Below are positions 59,596-64,000 of a stretch of 64,000 bases of DNA, piece after piece. Within the stretch, counting starts at the first letter, position 1. Each line of letters opens with the position of its first letter. Location of the stretch: assembly GCA_002794785.1 (NCBI GenBank), contig NBBA01000002.1:2914001-2978000 (forward strand). The letters are read 5' to 3'. A program made the translations under genes and the position numbers. Below the pieces are notes generated by a model that saw only the letters and a program-made list of their open reading frames with translations, was not told the DNA's origin and ran no database searches. The DNA is from Coniferiporia sulphurascens. Its lineage: Eukaryota > Basidiomycota > Agaricomycetes > Hymenochaetales > Hymenochaetaceae.

Positions 59596-61116
59596 ATGAC
59601 TTGGCCCTGTGGGACACAGTCGAGGGCTCTGCACTTGGCTATTTGGTTCTTAGCGTACTACCTGGAGTTATCGCGCGGTGTCCTCGTCAACAGAACTATC
59701 GATGATCAGCTCGGGGATTCGGTCACCGGGGCCCTTCCAATATACGAAGGTCCGCCTGTGGACAATTGGGAGCAGGGTTCGACATGTAAAGGCTGTGGAG
59801 TGCAGCCAGATCCATCCTTCGTATTCCTAGGTACTTGGCACGACGCGACATGGCATCCAGGAGACTCGGGCGAGAAGATAATGACCGTCAGTTTTACTGG
59901 TAAGCTCCTCCCTGCCCTTCCTGCCTCCGGTACCAGGACCATAATCTTCTCTAGGATCTGCGGTCTATGTTTTCATCATCTTGGCGAACAGCATCCCCTT
60001 CGTAACGACACTCACTAGCTTGAGTTTCACCCTCGATGGGGATGCAGTTGGGAAGTTCGTGCATTCTCCAACGACAAGCACAGACTACGAATACAATGTC
60101 ACTGCATACGCCAATAACAGCCTGGCGAATGGCCAACATACTCTGACCATGCAAACTGCGGGAAATAATGCGACATTGATTCTTTTCGATTACATAATTT
60201 ACTCGTGAGTCTTGGCGTACTTCATCTGTGATTTGAAAGCTCAAACTAAAAGATTTGTAGCGTTGATGTTGATGAGACGATACCGGTGACGACATCAAGT
60301 CCGACAAGCTCCCGCTCACTCCCTCCATCTTCACATCCGTCCCCGACCCTGTCCTCCTCGCCTATCGACTCATCATCCACTTCAATCCCAGCATCTACTT
60401 CTGCAGGCGGAGCTTCTGGTGACAGAAACAATTCCGAAACAATCGTTGGAGTAATAGTAGGAGGGATCGTAGCTGTCGCATTGGCCATCATTCTATTTTT
60501 GTACTGGCACAGACGAAGGAAAAACACCATTTCCGTGATCCAAATTCTTCCTAATGACGTCATGAATGGTAGGAGATACCCGGACAGGCGATCTGAATCT
60601 TCGTACGGGGGTGAGACTACTAGTGGGACCTGGTTGACCTCGTCTGTGCCTACAGGTACATATACAAGTGTGCTCTCTCACTACGACCGATACAGCGTTG
60701 TACCAAGTACGATGATGTTATCATCGTCGCACTGGCCGGAATCAAGCAGTAACATGACGGACTATGCGCATTCCACCATAAGGGCGGAACCCAGTGAAGG
60801 AGTTACATCGATCTATGATTTAGGGTTGCAAGGGCCAAAAAAATCAGCAGAACGACGACTCGATCTCCCCCGGCGGATAGAGCAAATGGGATTAGAGGCT
60901 GGTCCGACCATACCCACGGCGCTTACTGATGCAGGCTTGGGACGGGAAGTGGGAGACGGCTCGGGGGCTTTGAGAGAACTGGTTGTATTTCTTTTGGACA
61001 AGGTCGAACGTTTGCATGCCCAACAGGAATTGATTGCGAGGTCGTTCGGGGTCGGCGTTGAGCCACCTCCTGAGTATTCTACTGAAAGAAGGAGGTCATC
61101 TTTCTTGCAGACATAA
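59596..61116 (+). CDS. family gene N, type I membrane protein with PPxY tail
   Basis: Exons 59596-59899, 59955-60204 and 60261-61116 join to 469 aa. It is the near-identical paralogue of K, with exons, introns and flanks alike. Differences are informative. The ectodomain has CKGC and FLGTWHDATW. The stalk has the extra TSAGGASGDRNN. A short stretch before the coiled coil present in K is missing here. The tail reads EPPPEYSTERRRSS, a good PPxY where K has PPFNY. The helix TIVGVIVGGIVAVALAIILF and patch HRRRKN are as in K. It is intact, and probably the better representative of the pair. Confidence 0.88.
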
Positions 61117-62690
61117 TGGTACCATATTCTATCTCATATATACTTCATTCGGATCTGGCGAACTTTCTTTTGTTTTTCGGGATTAGAGTTTCCCTTTAAG
61201 TTTACAATGTCTGTGTCGTTGCGCTCGCCGACTCGTTATGTGATGGCTTTAGTTATGTTGTCAGGGATATCGTCAAATAATCCATAATACAACTAGAATT
61301 ATGACTTCTGTCCGAGTCTTCCTCATAGGTAAAAAGAATGATAAGATAAAAAATGATTTGCTAAATTTAGATTTTGCTCCTGCTGCCACTTAGACTCTCT
61401 TTAGATCCGGAAATCTCTGATATGTACACTAAACATATTTTCGTGTCTTCTGAAAAACTTCCGAGGTGTCTCGTTTTTGCCAAATGGCTGGAGCAGAGGT
61501 GCCCGGCCCCTCTTGCAAATTTTTTGTCACAGTAAGTTACATTAACATTCGAGCTCCGACTAAAAAGGTCTTCGGCACAGGTTTGGTCCAACGCGGGCCA
61601 ACCCCGATTGCAGATATATTGGTCCCGATCGGAGTTTAAAAGAAGGCCGCACTTTGCCACTAGCTCTTTTGCGGATTTGCCACCTCCATCCTGGAAAGAA
61701 TGTTTCCTCGTAATTCACCACAACATAAATATCTTCTGTGATTAGTGTGTCATTTATTGAAATGACGTATAGTGCATATTGTCGTAAGACTCATAGCAAA
61801 ATGGAGTACATCAAGCTAACCGGGAGATCTGAAGGAGTGCTGACCATGGACAATCCCGCCATTCCGTCGGCAGAGTCGCAGCGCTTCTTTATTTTTTTTT
61901 GCAAAAAAAACTCTTAGGGCTGTAAAGCTACACTAAGGAGGAAGGCTCATTATAAGTTATCCGGCCTGGAATTGAAGGTGGCCCCTTCATCAGTATGGCT
62001 AAAGTCCGGCTCGGACCGGTTCGGCGACCTTTCTGCCGACGCGTTCGTTATTTTCTTTGCGGTGCGGTAACCCGAACCGACGGTAGTACTGCAACGGCTG
62101 ACAATTTGCACTTAGTTTTCCGAAGTTACGATGCACCCCGAACGAAGAAAAATGCGCGGCCGTGTTGCTACAGAGGAGACCATTCTTGTACGACCGGTTC
62201 TATCAGGTTGCGTCCCTTTCTCAACTGTGGTGCGGTTGCGTCAGGCTGAAGCGAACAATTGCGCCTGCATCGCCGTCCGATCATCATCTGGAACTTTACC
62301 AGTCAGCTTGAGCTGTTGCCTCGCGCAATAGCATACACACGGCTCGAATGGAGTGTGTGTACTTCCTACTATCTGCTTCCTTCAAGGCACTGGCTTTATT
62401 TATCTGAAGTAGCGACGGGTCCGAATTTTATCTCAAAATAGATGTGGCCGTTTCATTGCAACGAGATGCAAGTGACTTATTAGCAGTGCTTTGAACATCG
62501 TTGATCATCATACGGGTTCAGTAAGTGCTTCTCCTGATACGTTGAACATGGCCCAACGCCGACCTTGTCTCCCTTCAAGACATTGGCATTTATCAGGCTT
62601 ACGTCGCGCATCTTTAATTCAGAGGTAGTCAGTCGCCAAAAGGCGACCTCGAGCGACTCTTCCCCTTGGGTCCTGAATCCGAGTGCTGGA
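61117..62690. other. spacer between N and O
   Basis: It corresponds to the K-L spacer without the LINE, which confirms that the LINE arrived after the block duplication or entered only one copy. No gene is seen. Confidence 0.6.
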
Positions 62691-64000
62691 ATGACTTGGT
62701 CTTGGGAGATGCGCTTGAGGGCTCTGTACCTATTGATCTCGTCATTTCTACGTCTAGAACTATCGCGCGGCGTTCTTGTCAACAGAACTATCGATGACCA
62801 ATTCGGAGATTTGGTTACTGGAGTCTTTCCAGCGTACGATGGTAGTAGCTGGAAGCAAGGTGCAACATGTACAGGATGTCTTGCGCAGCCAGATCCATCC
62901 CTCGCATTCCAAGGTACTTGGCACGACGCGACGTGGACACCGGGAGACCCGAGCGAAGACATAGTGACCGTCAGTTTTACTGGTAAGTTTTGCATTGCCC
63001 TTTCTGTCTCCGGTACCAGGACTATAATCTTCCCTAGGATCTGCGGTTTATGTTTTCATCATCTTGGCAAATAGCATCCCTTTCACGACGACGCTCACTG
63101 GCTTGAGTTTCACTCTCGACGGGGAGCTAGCGGGAAATTTCGTGCATGCCCCAACGACAAGCACAGACTACGAATACAATGTCAATGCATACGCCAATAA
63201 TCACCTTGCAAATGCCCAGCATACCCTTGTGATGCAAACTGCGGGCAATAATGCGACATTGGTTCTTTTCGACTACGTGATTTACTCGTGAGTCGCGGTG
63301 CATCTCATATACGATCGGGAAGCTCAAACTATGTGGCTAGCTTCGATGATGAGGTGACGGCATCAAGTCCACCAAGCTCACCCTCCCATTCTCCAACCTC
63401 ATCGCCGTCCCCGTCCCTGTCCTCCTCGCCCATCGACCCAACGTCCACGACATCCAACTCAATCCCGACATCTACTTCCACAAGCGGAGCTCCTGGGGAC
63501 GGAAAGGATACCAAAACAATCGTTGGAGTATTAGTAGGAGGAATCGTATTTGTCGCATTGGCCATCGTTCTATTTCTGTACTGGCACAAACGAAGGAGAA
63601 ACACCATTTCTGTGATCCAGATTCTTCCTAATGATGTCGTGATCGGTGGGAGATACCTAGACAGGCGATCTGAATCTTCGTACGGGAGTGAGGCCACTAG
63701 TGGGACCTGGTTGACCTCGTCTGTACCTACAGGTGCATATTCAAGCGTGTTCTCGTATTACGACCGATCCAGCGTTGTACCAAGTACTCAGGACCTAAGC
63801 AGTAATATGGCGACATATGTGCATCCGACTGCAGAGACTGAACGCAGTGAAGGAGCTACATCAATACATATCCCAGTGTCGGAAACCCATAACAAATCCG
63901 CAGAACGGCAACGCGATCTCTCCCGGCGGATAGAGCAAATTGGATTAGGGGCCATTCCCATGACCCTTCCTGGTGCAGACTCGGGACGGGAATTGGTGGT
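62691..64000 (+). CDS. family gene O, type I membrane protein, 3' end outside the window
   Basis: Exons 62691-62982, 63038-63287 and 63341 to the window edge are open (400 codons so far). Start MTWSWEMRLRALYLLISSFL, ectodomain VLVNRTIDDQFGD, CTGC, FQGTWHDATWTPGD, SLSFT-like core, LVLFDYVIYS. The stalk is Ser/Pro/Thr-rich and the helix is TIVGVLVGGIVFVALAIVLF. The cytoplasmic part begins SVIQILPNDV as in K and N, then SAERQRDLSRRIEQIGLG. The coiled coil and any PPxY lie beyond 64000. Exon 1 and the upstream region pair with L, while exon 3 pairs with K/N. Confidence 0.86.

Noticed and set aside
1..64000. CRISPR arrays, rRNA or tRNA genes
   Set aside because: No regularly spaced repeats, no rRNA-like sequence and no tRNA cloverleaf with A and B boxes were seen. 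The genome is eukaryotic.

Overview
The window is nuclear DNA of a filamentous basidiomycete, very probably an agaricomycete of the wood- or litter-decay type. Its genes are cut by many 50-85 bp GT-AG introns, it carries a secreted class II heme peroxidase typical of white-rot lineages, and it holds fungal copia and I/Tad-like LINE retroelements and small TIR elements.

Layout. Positions 477-6326 hold two ordinary genes on the minus strand: a short manganese-peroxidase-type enzyme, rebuilt here as 4 exons and 347 aa, and a DnaJ-X co-chaperone of the CAJ1 type with about 14 exons. From 7.1 kb to the right edge, almost the whole window is one expanded gene family. There are 15 copies, called A to O here, in order 7148 to 64000. 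Each has the same three-exon plan: exon 1 with signal peptide and the start of the ectodomain, a phase-1 intron of about 55 bp, exon 2 (about 250 bp) with the rest of the beta-rich ectodomain, a phase-2 intron of about 55 bp, and exon 3 with a Ser/Thr/Pro stalk, one glycine-rich transmembrane helix, a basic stop-transfer patch, a conserved cytoplasmic helix, a short coiled coil and a C-terminal PPxY motif. C, F, G, H, I, K, M and N are intact. O is intact as far as the window shows. A, B, D, E, J and L are broken by frameshifts, nonsense changes or deletions.

The array has two subfamilies, A-H on the left and I-O on the right, and was built by several kinds of duplication. A to D repeat as units of about 3.5 kb, each with an inverted relic of a cytoplasmic domain and a conserved upstream block. 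D+E and G+H form the arms of an inverted duplication of about 3.4 kb per arm around F. J-K-L and M-N-O look like a tandem three-gene duplication. H and L look like gene-conversion mosaics.

Mobile DNA: a copia element (38062-44061) sits inside a TA-flanked TIR element (37850-44107). A LINE with a poly(A) tail and a 17-bp target duplication (46853-51021) lies between K and L. Three other short TIR elements follow genes B and C. All six in-frame stops inside the two retroelement polyproteins are TGA, as expected from CGA-to-TGA decay.

Working idea (inference): the family encodes single-pass cell-surface proteins with variable ectodomains and stalks and a shared cytoplasmic output, including a likely docking site for WW-domain ubiquitin ligases. 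They diversify by birth-and-death evolution and gene conversion. No ligand or function can be read from the sequence.
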